Notes: generated from the letters alone by a model not told the origin. Numbered from the stretch's first letter, positions 15,514 through 25,106 are shown. The stretch is 32,480 nucleotides of DNA from an uncultured Verrucomicrobia subdivision 3 bacterium (GCA_903921455.1 CAIXPZ010000099.1:1-32480), one strand, 5' to 3'. Numbers and translations are program-made.

Positions 15514-18342
15514 ATGATGACCAGCAACCAGATCCGCCAGTCCTTCCTCGACTTCTTCAAGTCGAAGCAGCACACCATCGTCCCCTCGTCCAGCCTGATG
15601 CCGGACAGCCCGAACCTCCTGTTCACGAACGCCGGGATGAACCAGTTCGTGCCTATCTTCCTCGGCCAGACCAAATGCCCCTACACGCCCGGCCGCGCCG
15701 CGGACACCCAGAAGTGCATCCGCGCCGGCGGCAAGCACAACGACCTCGACGACGTCGGCCTCGACACCTATCACCATACGTTTTTCGAGATGCTCGGCAA
15801 CTGGTCCTTCGGCGATTACTTCAAGCAGGAAGCCATCGAATGGGCGTGGGAGCTGGTTGTGACGATCTGGAAGTTCCCGCCGCAGCGGCTCTACGCGACC
15901 GTTTACAATCCCGACAAGTCCAAGAACGACCCCAGCGAATTCGATCAGGAAGCGTGGAACTTCTGGGCCGAGAAATTCCGCTCCGTGGGCCTCGACCCCG
16001 CCGTTCACATCGTCAACGGCAACAAGAAAGACAACTTCTGGATGATGGGCGAGACCGGCCCCTGCGGCCCGTGCTCCGAACTGCACGTGGACCTGACGCC
16101 CGCCGGCGACACCAAGGGTTCCCTCGTCAACAAGGGCGACGCCCGCTGCATCGAGATTTGGAATCTCGTTTTCATGCAGTTCAACGCCAACCCCGACGGC
16201 ACCTTCTCGCCGCTGCCCGCCGTGGCGGTGGATACCGGCATGGGTTTCGAGCGCGTCACCAGCATCATCCAAGGCACCAAAAACCTGACCGACTTTGCCC
16301 ACGCCAAGATTTCCAACTACGAGACCGACATTTTCCGCCCCATTTTCGACAAACTGGAGGAAATGAGCGGCAAACGCTACGGAAGCACCCTCCCAAATGG
16401 CGTCCCCGGAACGCCGGGCGGCGACGGCGAGTCATTGGCTGGCGACGGCGGAAGATCGGGGGACGTCCCCCAATCACTGGGAAACACCGCTAAAACGTCG
16501 AAAAACGCCCAAATAGCGCAGGATATCGCCTTCCGGGTCATCGCCGACCATATCCGGACGCTCAGTTTTGCCATCGCCGACGGCATTCAGCCCGGGAACA
16601 ACGACCGCAACTACGTCCTGCGCCGCATCCTGCGCCGCGCCGTCCGCTACGGCCGCACGCTTGGCTTCAAGGAACCCTTTTTCTACAAACTCGTGGACGT
16701 CCTCGCCGACACCATGGGCGACGTTTTCCCGGAGATTCGCTCCCGGAAGAAAGTCGTGCAAGAAAACATCCAGCGCGAGGAAGAGGCGTTTAACAAGACG
16801 TTGGACAACGGCATCGAGCGTTTTGATGGAATGGTTGAAGCGATCAAGCGCACCGGTCCTGTTTTGGTTAATGGCATACCAAGCCCATCGCCTAGTCCAG
16901 TGAAGTTTCCAGGTGAGTTTGCGTTTACTCTTTATGACACATACGGCTTTCCACTTGATTTAACAGAGCTCATGGCTCGCGAACGTGGCTATACCGTTGA
17001 TGTAGCTGAGTTCAATGTTTTAATGGAGCATCAGCGCGCCCGCGCCCGCGCCGCGCAGAAGAAGGAAGTCATTTCCCTCTCGCAAATCGAGACCACCACG
17101 CCCACCCAGTTCGTCGGCTATGAGAATCTGGCGGTCCAGGCCAAGGTGCTCGAAGTCGTTTCGCTGAAGGACAAGACCGCCGTCATCCTCGACACCAGCG
17201 CCTGCTACGCCGAGATGGGCGGCCAGGTCGGCGACACCGGCGAATTGACCGGCAGCGGCCAGCTCTGGCGCGTCGTCAACACCCAGAAATCCGGCAACAC
17301 CTTCCTGCACTTCGTCGAGGGCGGCGATGCTCCGGCCATCGGCGCCGGCGTAACGCTCGCCGTCGAGAAGTCCCGCCGCGATTCCATTCAGCGGCATCAC
17401 ACCGTCACGCATTTGCTCCACTGGGCCTTGCACGAGGTGGCCAGCCGCGAGGCTTCGCAGAAAGGTTCCTTCGTCGGGCCGGACAAGTTGACCTTCGATT
17501 TCAACAGCGCGCCGCTCACACCCGCGCAGGTCGCCGACATCGAGAAGCTCGTCAACGAGCGCATCCTCGAAAATGCCGGCGTCTCGTGGACGGAAGTGCC
17601 GCACGCCGACGTGAAGCATCGCAAGGACGTGATGCAATTCTTCGGCGACAAGTATGGCGACACGGTGCGCGTGGTGCAGATTGGTGGCCGTGCGCAGCAC
17701 CTGGATGGTTACTCCATGGAACTCTGCGGCGGCACGCACACGCGCGCCACCGGCGAGATCGGTCTGTTCCGCATCGTCAGCGAAGCCGCCGTGGCCGCCG
17801 GGGTTCGGCGCATCGAAGCCGTGGCCGGTTTGACCGCCTACGGTCTGGCGAACGAGCAGTTGCAACTCATCCGCACCATCGCCGGCAAAATCAATTCGCC
17901 CGTCGGCGAGTTGGAGAAGAAGATCGAAGCGATGCTCGCGCAGCAGAAGGAATTGGAAAAGGCGCTCAAGTCCGCGCAGCAACGCGAAGCCTCGAACGCC
18001 GCCAGCGAATTGCTCGAACGCGTTCAGACCGTGAACGGTACGCCCGCCATCATCCACAATGTCGGCGGCGTGGACGGAGATTTTCTGCAAGCCATCGCGG
18101 ATTCGCTGAAAGGCCGTTTCCAAGGCGTCATCGTCCTGGGCGGCGCGGCGAACGGCTCCGTCGCCCTGGTGGCGGCGGTTTCCTCCGATTACACGGCCAA
18201 ACTTCAAGCGGGCAAAATCATCCAGACCATCGCGCCCATCGTCGGCGGCAAGGGCGGCGGCAAGCCGGACAACGCGCGCGGCGGCGGCAAAGACGCGGCG
18301 AAGCTGGACGAGGCGCTGGCGAAGGCGAAGAGCCTGCTCTAA
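15514..18342 (+). CDS. alaS: Alanine-tRNA ligase
   Basis: Charges tRNA-Ala and clears mischarged Ser/Gly. ATG 15514 (MMTSNQIRQSFLDFF) or the next codon is the likely start; an in-frame ATG at 15472 adds 14 unconvincing residues. Marks: FTNAGMNQFVPIFLG, HHTFFEMLGNWSFGDYFK and TGPCGPCSE in the catalytic core; TYGFPLDLTELM; editing-domain zinc ligands HTVTH (629-633) and CGGTH (738-742); and the C-Ala tail with GGGKPDNARGGGKD. At 942 residues it is longer than the usual 870-880, mainly because of a low-complexity insert at about 295-331 (with a perfect DNA palindrome) and a PSPSPSP loop near 457. DNA from about 16850 to 17025 has clearly lower GC and different codon use than the rest. No frame break is seen. 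No ribosome binding site is visible. Confidence 0.96.
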   Translation: MMTSNQIRQSFLDFFKSKQHTIVPSSSLMPDSPNLLFTNAGMNQFVPIFLGQTKCPYTPGRAADTQKCIRAGGKHNDLDDVGLDTYHHTFFEMLGNWSFGDYFKQEAIEWAWELVVTIWKFPPQRLYATVYNPDKSKNDPSEFDQEAWNFWAEKFRSVGLDPAVHIVNGNKKDNFWMMGETGPCGPCSELHVDLTPAGDTKGSLVNKGDARCIEIWNLVFMQFNANPDGTFSPLPAVAVDTGMGFERVTSIIQGTKNLTDFAHAKISNYETDIFRPIFDKLEEMSGKRYGSTLPNGVPGTPGGDGESLAGDGGRSGDVPQSLGNTAKTSKNAQIAQDIAFRVIADHIRTLSFAIADGIQPGNNDRNYVLRRILRRAVRYGRTLGFKEPFFYKLVDVLADTMGDVFPEIRSRKKVVQENIQREEEAFNKTLDNGIERFDGMVEAIKRTGPVLVNGIPSPSPSPVKFPGEFAFTLYDTYGFPLDLTELMARERGYTVDVAEFNVLMEHQRARARAAQKKEVISLSQIETTTPTQFVGYENLAVQAKVLEVVSLKDKTAVILDTSACYAEMGGQVGDTGELTGSGQLWRVVNTQKSGNTFLHFVEGGDAPAIGAGVTLAVEKSRRDSIQRHHTVTHLLHWALHEVASREASQKGSFVGPDKLTFDFNSAPLTPAQVADIEKLVNERILENAGVSWTEVPHADVKHRKDVMQFFGDKYGDTVRVVQIGGRAQHLDGYSMELCGGTHTRATGEIGLFRIVSEAAVAAGVRRIEAVAGLTAYGLANEQLQLIRTIAGKINSPVGELEKKIEAMLAQQKELEKALKSAQQREASNAASELLERVQTVNGTPAIIHNVGGVDGDFLQAIADSLKGRFQGVIVLGGAANGSVALVAAVSSDYTAKLQAGKIIQTIAPIVGGKGGGKPDNARGGGKDAAKLDEALAKAKSLL
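16394..16509. repeat. Low-complexity, palindrome-bearing insert inside alaS
   Basis: The inserted stretch encodes a Gly/Ser/Pro-rich segment between GKRYGSTLP and DIAFRVIADHIR. It contains the direct repeat GGCGACGGCG (twice, near 16430 and 16441) and the perfect 14-bp palindrome GGGGGACGTCCCCC at 16458-16471. It resembles a REP-like unit captured in frame. Confidence 0.55.
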
Positions 18343-18360
18343 TTCATCCCGGGATTTGCC

Positions 18361-18954
18361 ATGGAATTGATCACCGCCATCGGATTGCTTCTGCTCACCA
18401 CCGATCCGTTGGGGAATGTGCCCACGTTTATCTCTGTGCTTCAGCCGGTGGCGGAAAACCGGCGCAAGGCGGTCATCATCCGGGAATTGCTTTTTGCGCT
18501 GGGCATCATGCTGGTCTTTGTTTTTGCGGGACGCTGCTTGACGGGCGGGCTGGGCATCCAGCAGGAGGCGATATCCATCGCCGGCGGGCTGGTGCTGTTC
18601 CTGGTGGCGCTGGAGATGATCATGCCCGGCAAGGGCCGGCGCGGTTCGGCTTCAGAGGAGCCGGACACGGAGCCGTTCGTGGTGCCGCTGGCGACGCCGC
18701 TGGTGGCGGGGCCGGCCACGCTGGCCACAATCATCCTCATCACCAGCAAGCCGGGCGGCACGCTGACGGGATTCTGTGCGGTGCTGGTCGCGTGGGGGAT
18801 CACCCTCTTCACCCTGGTCTCGGCACCCTTCATCATGCGTGTGCTCAAGCAGCGCGGGTCGCGTGCGGTCGAGCGATTGATGGGCATGATGCTGGTGATG
18901 CTTTCGGTCCAGATGTTCCTGAACGGCTTGAGTGAATATCTCCGGCATCACTGA
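18361..18954 (+). CDS. MarC-family integral membrane protein
   Basis: A 197-residue protein of the MarC/YhgN (UPF0056) family, whose transported substrate is not established. It has about six membrane segments. The N-terminal TTDPLGNVPTFISVL motif is diagnostic for the family, as is the second half starting VPLATPLVAGPATLATIIL, which mirrors the first (an internal duplication). LGIQQEAISIAGGLVLFLVALEM is the third segment region. The gene starts 18 nt after the alaS stop and is probably read through from it. The ATG at 18361 has no obvious ribosome binding site. Length is normal for the family. A hairpin with a T-rich tail follows the stop codon. Confidence 0.92.
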   Translation: MELITAIGLLLLTTDPLGNVPTFISVLQPVAENRRKAVIIRELLFALGIMLVFVFAGRCLTGGLGIQQEAISIAGGLVLFLVALEMIMPGKGRRGSASEEPDTEPFVVPLATPLVAGPATLATIILITSKPGGTLTGFCAVLVAWGITLFTLVSAPFIMRVLKQRGSRAVERLMGMMLVMLSVQMFLNGLSEYLRHH

Positions 18955-18957
18955 ACG

Positions 18958-18990
18958 GTCCGCCGCCACCGGCGGGCAGAATTTTATTTT
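18958..18990 (+). terminator. Possible rho-independent terminator after the MarC-family gene
   Basis: A perfect 6-bp stem CCGCCG / CGGCGG (18960-18965 with 18970-18975), extended by a G-U and a G-C pair, is followed by AGAATTTTATTTTATT. The T-run is interrupted and starts a few bases late, so termination may be partial. It lies in the 44-nt gap before the acetyltransferase gene. Confidence 0.5.
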
Positions 18991-18998
18991 ATTGCTGT

Positions 18999-19553
18999 AT
19001 GGAAGTTTTGACAAAAAGCGGGCGCAAGCGGACAAAGCCCTTGCCGTCCGTGGAAATCCGCGAGATGGAATTGCGCGATGTGCCGGTGGTGTTTGAACTG
19101 GGGCAGAAACTCTTCACCGCCGAGGAATGGCCGACGCTCTACCGCTCGTGGGACGATCATGAACTTGCGCTGCTGTTCAGCGCCGACTCCGAAACCTGTC
19201 TCGTCGCCGAGGCGGGCGGGGAAATCGTCGGCTTCGCGCTGGGTCGCGTCACGGAAAAGCCGCGCAGCGCGTGGCGCTACGGTTTGCTGATGTGGCTGGG
19301 CGTGGACCGACGGTTCAAGCGCAGCGGCATCGCCACCCGGCTGGTGCGGCAGTTGACCGGCTTGTTCATCGAACGCGATGCGCGGATCATGCTCGTGGAC
19401 ACGGCGGCGAAGAATCACAGCGCGCTGGCGTTCTTCCGGCGCAACGGTTTCGGCCAGGAGATCCGGCACGTCTATCTCTCGCAGAACCTGGAGAACGACC
19501 CGCGCTACATCGAGCGTAACAGCGACAATTTCTCGGACGACACCGAAGATTAG
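18999..19553 (+). CDS. GNAT-family N-acetyltransferase
   Basis: A 184-residue protein with the GNAT fold: the first strand VEIREMELRDVPVVFELG (about 18-35), CLVAEAGGEIVGFALG in the central sheet (about 67-82), and the acetyl-CoA loop RRFKRSGIATRLV (about 105-117), which fits the R-x-x-G-x-A pattern. It ends with DTAAKNHSALAFFRRNGF, typical of the family's last helix and strand. The acceptor (protein N-terminus, small amine or other) cannot be told. The acidic tail SDNFSDDTED is unusual but short. The gene runs with alaS and the MarC gene but has its own 44-nt leader with a possible terminator. Its TAG stop overlaps the TAA of the convergent PLD gene in a shared TTAG. Confidence 0.9.
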   Translation: MEVLTKSGRKRTKPLPSVEIREMELRDVPVVFELGQKLFTAEEWPTLYRSWDDHELALLFSADSETCLVAEAGGEIVGFALGRVTEKPRSAWRYGLLMWLGVDRRFKRSGIATRLVRQLTGLFIERDARIMLVDTAAKNHSALAFFRRNGFGQEIRHVYLSQNLENDPRYIERNSDNFSDDTED

Positions 19554-20692
19554 TCGGTTGGCCGCTTGAGCGCGTGGAATTGTCGCAAGCCCACCAGCGG
19601 GTCGATCCGCGCGACGAGGAAGTGCGCCCAGTAGTTTTTCCATCGCTGCCAGAAAGGTTGCGACTGGCGGAAGGCTTTCAGCTCGATGAGCCGGGAATAG
19701 TTAAGGGCTTCCGCAAAGATTGTCTTCGCCTCCGCCACGCTTGCCGGTTCGGTGAACCGCAGCATGAGTTCGTAGTTCATGTTGAAGCTGCGCACGTCGA
19801 GATTGGAGGAGCCGGCAAAAACCATTTTGTCCAAGATGCACAGCTTCGCATGGAGAATTTGCGGCTGATATTCGTAAATCTCCACGCCGCCGCGCAACAG
19901 GCGCGCATAATAAATCAGCCCGGCCGCACGGGCCAGCGGCACGTCGCAGCGCGCGGGCAGGATCAAGCGCACCCGGCCGCCGCGCTGGACGATTTGCCGC
20001 AGCAGTTTGCGCAGCCGTCGGCTCGGCAAGAAATACGGGACGATGAAATCCGCCGAATGGGCGCGGGCCAGCTCCTGGTGCAGAGCGCGTTGAAAGCTGC
20101 TGGCGCCGCGGCCGGGGCGGACGGCCAGGACTTGCGTGTCGTCCGTGCGGCGGCGAAAACGCCGGAATACGCGCAGGCGGCGGAAGCGGCTGTGCGCCAG
20201 GCTGGCATTGGCAAAGATCTGTTCAAATTCAGCGGCGAGCCGGGCGGCCAGTTCGGGATCTTCCATTTTCGCCATCAGGTCAAACCAGCCTTGGGTAATG
20301 CCGTCGCCGCTGTGGCAATCGCAGATGTTCGCCCCGCCGACGAAGGCGGTCTGGCGGTCGCAGAGCAGCAGCTTGCGGTGGTCGCGCACGCCGAAGCGGG
20401 AAAAACGTAGCGGATTGAAGAAGCGGACTTCGCCGCCGGCCTGGATCAGCGGGGCAAAGAAGTTGTTGGACAACAGGAACGAGCCATACGCGTCGGCCAG
20501 CACCCGGACTTACACGCCCCGTTTGGCGGATTGAGTGAGAGCCTCGAGGAACCGTCGGCCAACCTCGTCGCCGGCGTAGATGTAGATTTCGAGTTCAACG
20601 GTCTGCTGCGCCTGCGTGATGGCGGCGAGCATGGCGGGGAAAAACTTTTCACCCCCGCAAAGCCACTCCGTATTAAATAAGTTCGCCGCCAC
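19550..20692 (-). pseudogene. Phospholipase D / cardiolipin synthase-like gene with in-frame TAA
   Basis: The reading frame encodes a PLD-superfamily protein of about 380 residues that would transfer or hydrolyse phosphatidyl groups at the membrane. The first 60 codons from a GTG at 20690-20692 give TEWLCGGEKFFPAMLAAI and VELEIYIYAGDEVGRRFLEA, ending ...AKRGV. Then TAA (20510-20512) interrupts, and the same frame continues VRVLADAYGSFLLSNNFF. Homologues usually have Lys at that place, and one A-to-T change in AAA would give TAA. Both catalytic HKD motifs lie after the stop and are intact: HRKLLLCD and HAKLCILD, each followed by GG/GSS-N. A shorter product could start at the GTG at 20501-20503 but would lack the first strand and helix. 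It could also be a sequencing error. The stop overlaps the GNAT gene by 4 nt. Confidence 0.8.
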
Positions 20693-20740
20693 GGGTTCAG
20701 GTTAGCACCTGTCCGTGGCGGCGCAATGAATGCCGCGGTC

Positions 20741-22582
20741 TTACAGCCGGGCGATCAGCAGTTCGCGCTGGAACACGAGTTCCTTCGGCAGCTGGCTGTA
20801 GAGCTTGATGAACAGCTCGTCCTGCATCACGAGTTCATGATGCCACTCGGACGTGTCTATCTTCTGCGCGATGGCGAATTTTTCGGCGGTCATTTCTTTT
20901 TCCAGGCCGCGCATGTCGAGGTCCTGATATTCCGGCACCCAGCCGATGGAGGTTTCGATGGCGTGCGCGCCGAGCTGGCAGCGTTGCACGATCCATTTCA
21001 ACACGCGCATGTTATCGCCGAAGCCGGGCCAGAGGAACTTGCCCAGGCTGTCCTTGCGGAACCAGTTCACGTGGAATACGCGCGGAAGATGTTTGACGTT
21101 CCGCCGCATTTCGAGCCAGTGCGCGAAATAATCGCCCATGTTGTAGCCGCAGAACGGCAGCATCGCCATCGGGTCGCGGCGCACCTGGCCGAGCGTGCCG
21201 GCGGCGGCGGCGGTCATTTCCGAGCCGACCGTGGCGCCGAGATAAACGCCGTGAACCCAGTTGAACGCCTGGAAGATCAGGGGCATCGTCGTGGCGCGGC
21301 GTCCGCCGAAAACAATCGCGCTGATCTTGACGCCGGCGGGGTTTTCCCAGTCGGGGTCGATGATCGGGCAATTCTTGGCCGGTGCCGTGAAGCGGCTGTT
21401 CGGATGGCTGGTCACGTGGTGTTTGCCGTCGGCATCTTTGGAATCGGGCGTCCAGTCGTGGCCTTTCCAGTCAATCAAGTGGGCCGGCGGCGTCTTGGTC
21501 ATGCCTTCCCACCACACATCGCCCTCGTCGGTGAACGCGACGTTGGTGAAAATCGTGTCACGCTTGATGGAGTCCATCGCCATCGGGTTGCTGTTGTAAG
21601 ATGTGCCGGGCGCGACGCCGAAGAAGCCGGCTTCTGGATTGATCGCGTGCAGGTGGCCGTCGGGGCCGGGTTTGATCCACGCGATGTCGTCGCCGATGCA
21701 GGTGACTTCCCAGCCTTCATCCTTGAGATGTTTCGGCGGGATGATCATCGCGAAATTCGTCTTGCCGCACGCGCTGGGGAATGCGGCGGAAACGTAGGTC
21801 TTTTTGCCGGACGGCTCTTTCACGCCGAGGATCAGCATGTGTTCCGCCATCCAGCCCTCGTCGCGCGCCATCGCAGAGGCGATGCGGAGCGCAAAACACT
21901 TTTTGCCGAGCAGCGCGTTGCCGCCGTAACCGGAGCCGAAGCTCATGATGAGCCGGTCTTCGGGGAAATGGGCGATGTAAGTGTGTTCGGGATTGCACGG
22001 CCACGGCACGTCTTTCGCGCCGGCCGCAAGCGGACTGCCGACCGAGTGGAGACATTTTACAAAGGCGCCGGTCTTTTCAATCTGCTCATACACGCCCGCG
22101 CCCATGCGCGTCATGATGCGCATGTTGGCGACGACATACGGACTGTCGGAAATCTCGATGCCGTATTGCGCGATGGGCGAACCGATCGGCCCCATGCTGA
22201 AAGGGATGACGTAAAGGGTGCGACCCTGCATGCAGCCCGTGAACAGGCCGTTGAGTTTGGCTTTCATTGCCACGGGCGCCTCCCAGTTATTCGTCGGGCC
22301 GGCGTCTTTGGGCGACTTGGAGCAGATGAACGTGCGCTGCTCGACGCGCGCCACGTCACGCGGGTCGCTGCGGACGAGCAGGGAATTCGGCCGCAACTTT
22401 TCGTTGAGCCACAGGCCCGCGCCGGATTGCACGATGCGCTCGCGCATCAACTTGTCTTCGGCCTCGGATCCGTCACACCAAAAAATTGTTTGGGGCTGAC
22501 AAATTTTGGCTTGTTCCTCGACCCAGCGGATGACCGCCGGATTGGTGGTGTTGCAGTGTCCTAATGAAGTGCTTTTGCTCAT
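20741..22582 (-). CDS. pckG: Phosphoenolpyruvate carboxykinase (GTP)
   Basis: Catalyses GTP-dependent conversion of oxaloacetate to PEP, linking the TCA cycle and gluconeogenesis in the cytoplasm. The 613-residue length is normal for the GTP type. Marks are CDGSEAEDK near the N-terminus, [17 protein letters not shown] (PEP/oxaloacetate-binding region), [19 protein letters not shown], the kinase-1a loop FPSACGKTN with the reactive Cys272, and [16 protein letters not shown] with later NWFRKD. The ATG at 22580-22582 begins [15 protein letters not shown]. It is a single-gene unit: the broken PLD gene lies downstream and the metal ATPase diverges upstream across 181 AT-rich nt. No ribosome binding site is visible. 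Confidence 0.97.
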   Translation of the reverse strand: MSKSTSLGHCNTTNPAVIRWVEEQAKICQPQTIFWCDGSEAEDKLMRERIVQSGAGLWLNEKLRPNSLLVRSDPRDVARVEQRTFICSKSPKDAGPTNNWEAPVAMKAKLNGLFTGCMQGRTLYVIPFSMGPIGSPIAQYGIEISDSPYVVANMRIMTRMGAGVYEQIEKTGAFVKCLHSVGSPLAAGAKDVPWPCNPEHTYIAHFPEDRLIMSFGSGYGGNALLGKKCFALRIASAMARDEGWMAEHMLILGVKEPSGKKTYVSAAFPSACGKTNFAMIIPPKHLKDEGWEVTCIGDDIAWIKPGPDGHLHAINPEAGFFGVAPGTSYNSNPMAMDSIKRDTIFTNVAFTDEGDVWWEGMTKTPPAHLIDWKGHDWTPDSKDADGKHHVTSHPNSRFTAPAKNCPIIDPDWENPAGVKISAIVFGGRRATTMPLIFQAFNWVHGVYLGATVGSEMTAAAAGTLGQVRRDPMAMLPFCGYNMGDYFAHWLEMRRNVKHLPRVFHVNWFRKDSLGKFLWPGFGDNMRVLKWIVQRCQLGAHAIETSIGWVPEYQDLDMRGLEKEMTAEKFAIAQKIDTSEWHHELVMQDELFIKLYSQLPKELVFQRELLIARL

Positions 22583-22763
22583 GTTGGTTGTTAATTAGTT
22601 TATGGAATCCGTATGCCGCTAATCATAATTGGGTGTCACACCGGCAGCTTTGCAGAATTTGTCTAAATTTCAACAATTTTACCGGCGGGCTCCGGGCCAA
22701 AATTATCAGTAAACAACAATAATTGCTTCGCGCCCGAAACATCCTTGTGCTAATAGTCAGCCG
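22583..22763. promoter_or_regulatory. Divergent promoter region between pckG and the metal ATPase
   Basis: A 181-nt AT-rich gap between divergent start codons, presumably holding both promoters. Runs such as TTGTCTAAATTTCAACAATT and AAAATTATCAGTAAACAAC could contain -35/-10 elements, but no pair is good enough to place. No clear metal-regulator dyad was found. Confidence 0.4.
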
Positions 22764-25079
22764 ATGAGTTCAGGCCACAAACATCCGCACGCGGAACCGA
22801 CGGCCGCCTGTCTGGCGCGCTGTGTCGCCGACACCCTTTCCGAGGAGCCCACGCTGGAGGCGGTGACGATTGATGCCGCGCAGCAGAAAATCTCCGTCGC
22901 CACCCTGGGCCGCGCCGACGTGGAAATGCTCACGCAAAAAATCTCCGCCAAGATCCAGACCGCGCAGCATTCCACCGCCAATGAAAACTGCTCGTTGCTC
23001 ACGGGCCAGACCGATTGCGCCACCTGTCCCCAGCCGCTTTCGGAAACCGAGCTAAAAAAAATCACCATCCGCCGCGACGCCACCGCCACCACCATCGCGC
23101 GCGTCACCTGTCCGACCGCGCCGAAATTCTGGCGCTGGCGGGATATTCCCTTTCCCAAGATTGCCCCGCGCGAAATGGAGATCCACGACGACGACCACCA
23201 CATCAACGAGTGGAAGGGCCAGCTCGTCCTCGCCATCGCGTGCGGGGTACTGGGATTGCTCGCGGCGTTTGTCGTGCCGGCGCCGTTCCAGGTGTTCGTC
23301 TATGCCGCCGCGTTTCTGGCGGGCGCATTTTTTGCCGCCGAAGAAGTTTTGGAACGCCTGCACAAGCGGGTGCTGGACGTTCATTTTCTCATGCTCGCCG
23401 TCGCGTTTGGCGCGGCCAGCATCGGCGCGTGGGCGGAAGGGGCGACGCTGCTTTTTCTCTTCTCTTTCTCCGGCGCGCTGGAGCATTACGCCTTTGGCCG
23501 CACGCAGAAGGAAATCCGCTCGCTCTTCCGCGATGCGCCCAAGACGGCCACCGCGATTGATGCGCAGGGCAATGAAACCGAAGTGCCCGTCGAGAAAATC
23601 CTCAAGGGCGCGCGCCTGCTCATCAAGCCCGGCTCGCAATTCCCCGTGGACGCGGAAATCGTCAAAGGCACCACTGCTGCGGACGAATCCAACCTCACCG
23701 GCGAGGCCGCACCCGTAGAAAAAGCCATCGGCGACACCGCGCTCGCCGGCACCATCAACCTCTGGGGCGTGGTCGAAGTGATCGTCACGCGGCCGGCGGC
23801 GGAAAGCTCGCTGCAGAAAATCATCACGCTCATCAAGGAGGCGCAGCATCAGAAGGCGCCCGCGCAGGTGTTCGCGGACAAGTTCAGCACCTATTACACC
23901 TACGGCGTGCTCGGCCTGTCGCTCGCGATGTTTTTCGTGTGGTGGCTCGGCTTCCGGCTCGCGCCGTTCGCGTCCACCATCGATTCCCACAGCGCGTTTT
24001 ACCGCACGATGACGCTGCTGGTCGTGTCGTCGCCCTGCGCACTGGTGCTGTCCATTCCGTCGGCGGTGCTGGCGGCGATTGCCTGGGCGGCGCGGCACGG
24101 CATCCTGTTCCGCGGCGGCGCGGCGGTGGAAAAGCTGGCCGAGATCAACGTTGTCGCGCTGGACAAGACCGGCACACTCACCACCGGCGAACTGCGCGTG
24201 GAAAAAGTGGAAAGCTTCCCGGCCGGCGAGGAAAAGCCGATCGCGCAACTGGCCTATTCGCTGGAAAAACTGTCCACGCATCCGCTCGCCCGCGCCATCA
24301 CGCGGCACGGTAAGCAGCAGGCGCTGGACACACTGGAGTTTTCAAAGTTTGAATCTGTCACCGGCATGGGCTTGAAAGCGCTGCAGAACGGCGTGGAATG
24401 TCGTCTGGGCCGCCGCGAATGGCTGGCGACGGGCGAGCTGGCCCACTTCATTTCCCAGGTGCCCGCCACCGAAGCCGGTTTCTCGGAGGTCTGGATCACG
24501 CGGGGCGATTTGATCGGCCGCGTGGTACTGCGCGATGACATCCGCCCGCAATCGGCTCACGTCATGGCGGAACTGAAGCAGGAAGGCCTGCACACCGTGG
24601 TGCTGACCGGCGACCGCAAAGCCGCTGCCGATTATCTCCGCTCGGAATTGAAGCTCGACGACGTCCGCGCCGAACTCAAGCCGGAGCAGAAGGTCGCGGC
24701 CATCCAGGAATTCACCGCCGCCGGCAAGAAGGTGGCGATGGTGGGCGACGGCGTGAACGACGCGCCGAGCCTGGCCGTGGCGCACATCGGCGTGGCGATG
24801 GGCGCGCGCGGGGCGGACGCCGCCCTGGAGCAGGCGGACGTGGTGCTGATGAACGACAAGCTGGAAAACTTCCTCGCCGCCTTCCGCCTGAGCCATCGCG
24901 CGCGGACCATCATCCGGCAAAATCTTTTCATCTCACTCGGGACGGTGGTGGTTCTGGTGACGTTCGCATTGTTCGGCAAAATCCCGCTGACGCTCGGCGT
25001 GGTTGGGCATGAAGGCAGCACGGTCATCGTAGTGATGAACAGCCTGCGGTTGCTCTTCGGCGGCGGAAAAAAATCCTAG
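22764..25079 (+). CDS. P1B-type heavy-metal-exporting ATPase, P1B-4-like
   Basis: Exports a transition metal across the inner membrane using ATP. The 771-residue protein has an N-terminal region with His and Cys clusters (HKHPHAE, CLARC, DCATCP) and a DDDHH patch before the first membrane segments. TM6 carries SPC (Ser423-Pro424-Cys425), and the last TM region carries HEGST. This pair is typical of the P1B-4 group (cobalt, iron or zinc/cadmium) rather than the CPC type of copper or ZntA pumps. The actuator motif is TGEAAPVEK, phosphorylation is at Asp467 in DKTGTLTTG, and the hinge is MVGDGVNDAPSLA. The metal cannot be fixed from sequence. It stands alone, divergent from pckG; a LacI-family regulator lies convergent downstream but has no visible link. 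Confidence 0.93.
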   Translation: MSSGHKHPHAEPTAACLARCVADTLSEEPTLEAVTIDAAQQKISVATLGRADVEMLTQKISAKIQTAQHSTANENCSLLTGQTDCATCPQPLSETELKKITIRRDATATTIARVTCPTAPKFWRWRDIPFPKIAPREMEIHDDDHHINEWKGQLVLAIACGVLGLLAAFVVPAPFQVFVYAAAFLAGAFFAAEEVLERLHKRVLDVHFLMLAVAFGAASIGAWAEGATLLFLFSFSGALEHYAFGRTQKEIRSLFRDAPKTATAIDAQGNETEVPVEKILKGARLLIKPGSQFPVDAEIVKGTTAADESNLTGEAAPVEKAIGDTALAGTINLWGVVEVIVTRPAAESSLQKIITLIKEAQHQKAPAQVFADKFSTYYTYGVLGLSLAMFFVWWLGFRLAPFASTIDSHSAFYRTMTLLVVSSPCALVLSIPSAVLAAIAWAARHGILFRGGAAVEKLAEINVVALDKTGTLTTGELRVEKVESFPAGEEKPIAQLAYSLEKLSTHPLARAITRHGKQQALDTLEFSKFESVTGMGLKALQNGVECRLGRREWLATGELAHFISQVPATEAGFSEVWITRGDLIGRVVLRDDIRPQSAHVMAELKQEGLHTVVLTGDRKAAADYLRSELKLDDVRAELKPEQKVAAIQEFTAAGKKVAMVGDGVNDAPSLAVAHIGVAMGARGADAALEQADVVLMNDKLENFLAAFRLSHRARTIIRQNLFISLGTVVVLVTFALFGKIPLTLGVVGHEGSTVIVVMNSLRLLFGGGKKS

Positions 25080-25106
25080 CCACAGATTTTCACAGATGAA
25101 ACTGAG
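25080..25106 (+). repeat. CCACAGATTTTCACAGATG-type short repeat
   Basis: Directly after the ATPase stop codon lies CCACAGATTTTCACAGATG, an imperfect tandem of CACAGAT. Short CACAGAT-rich repeats of this sort are common next to genes in some Verrucomicrobiota and Planctomycetota genomes; that is general recollection and was not checked here. No terminator is seen at this gene end. Confidence 0.4.

Noticed and set aside
20726..22564. A 612-codon plus-strand frame
   Set aside because: It is fully antisense to pckG, whose family motifs are complete.
23052..24308. A 418-codon minus-strand frame with Arg/His-rich composition
   Set aside because: It is antisense to the metal ATPase; the composition is that of a GC-rich shadow.
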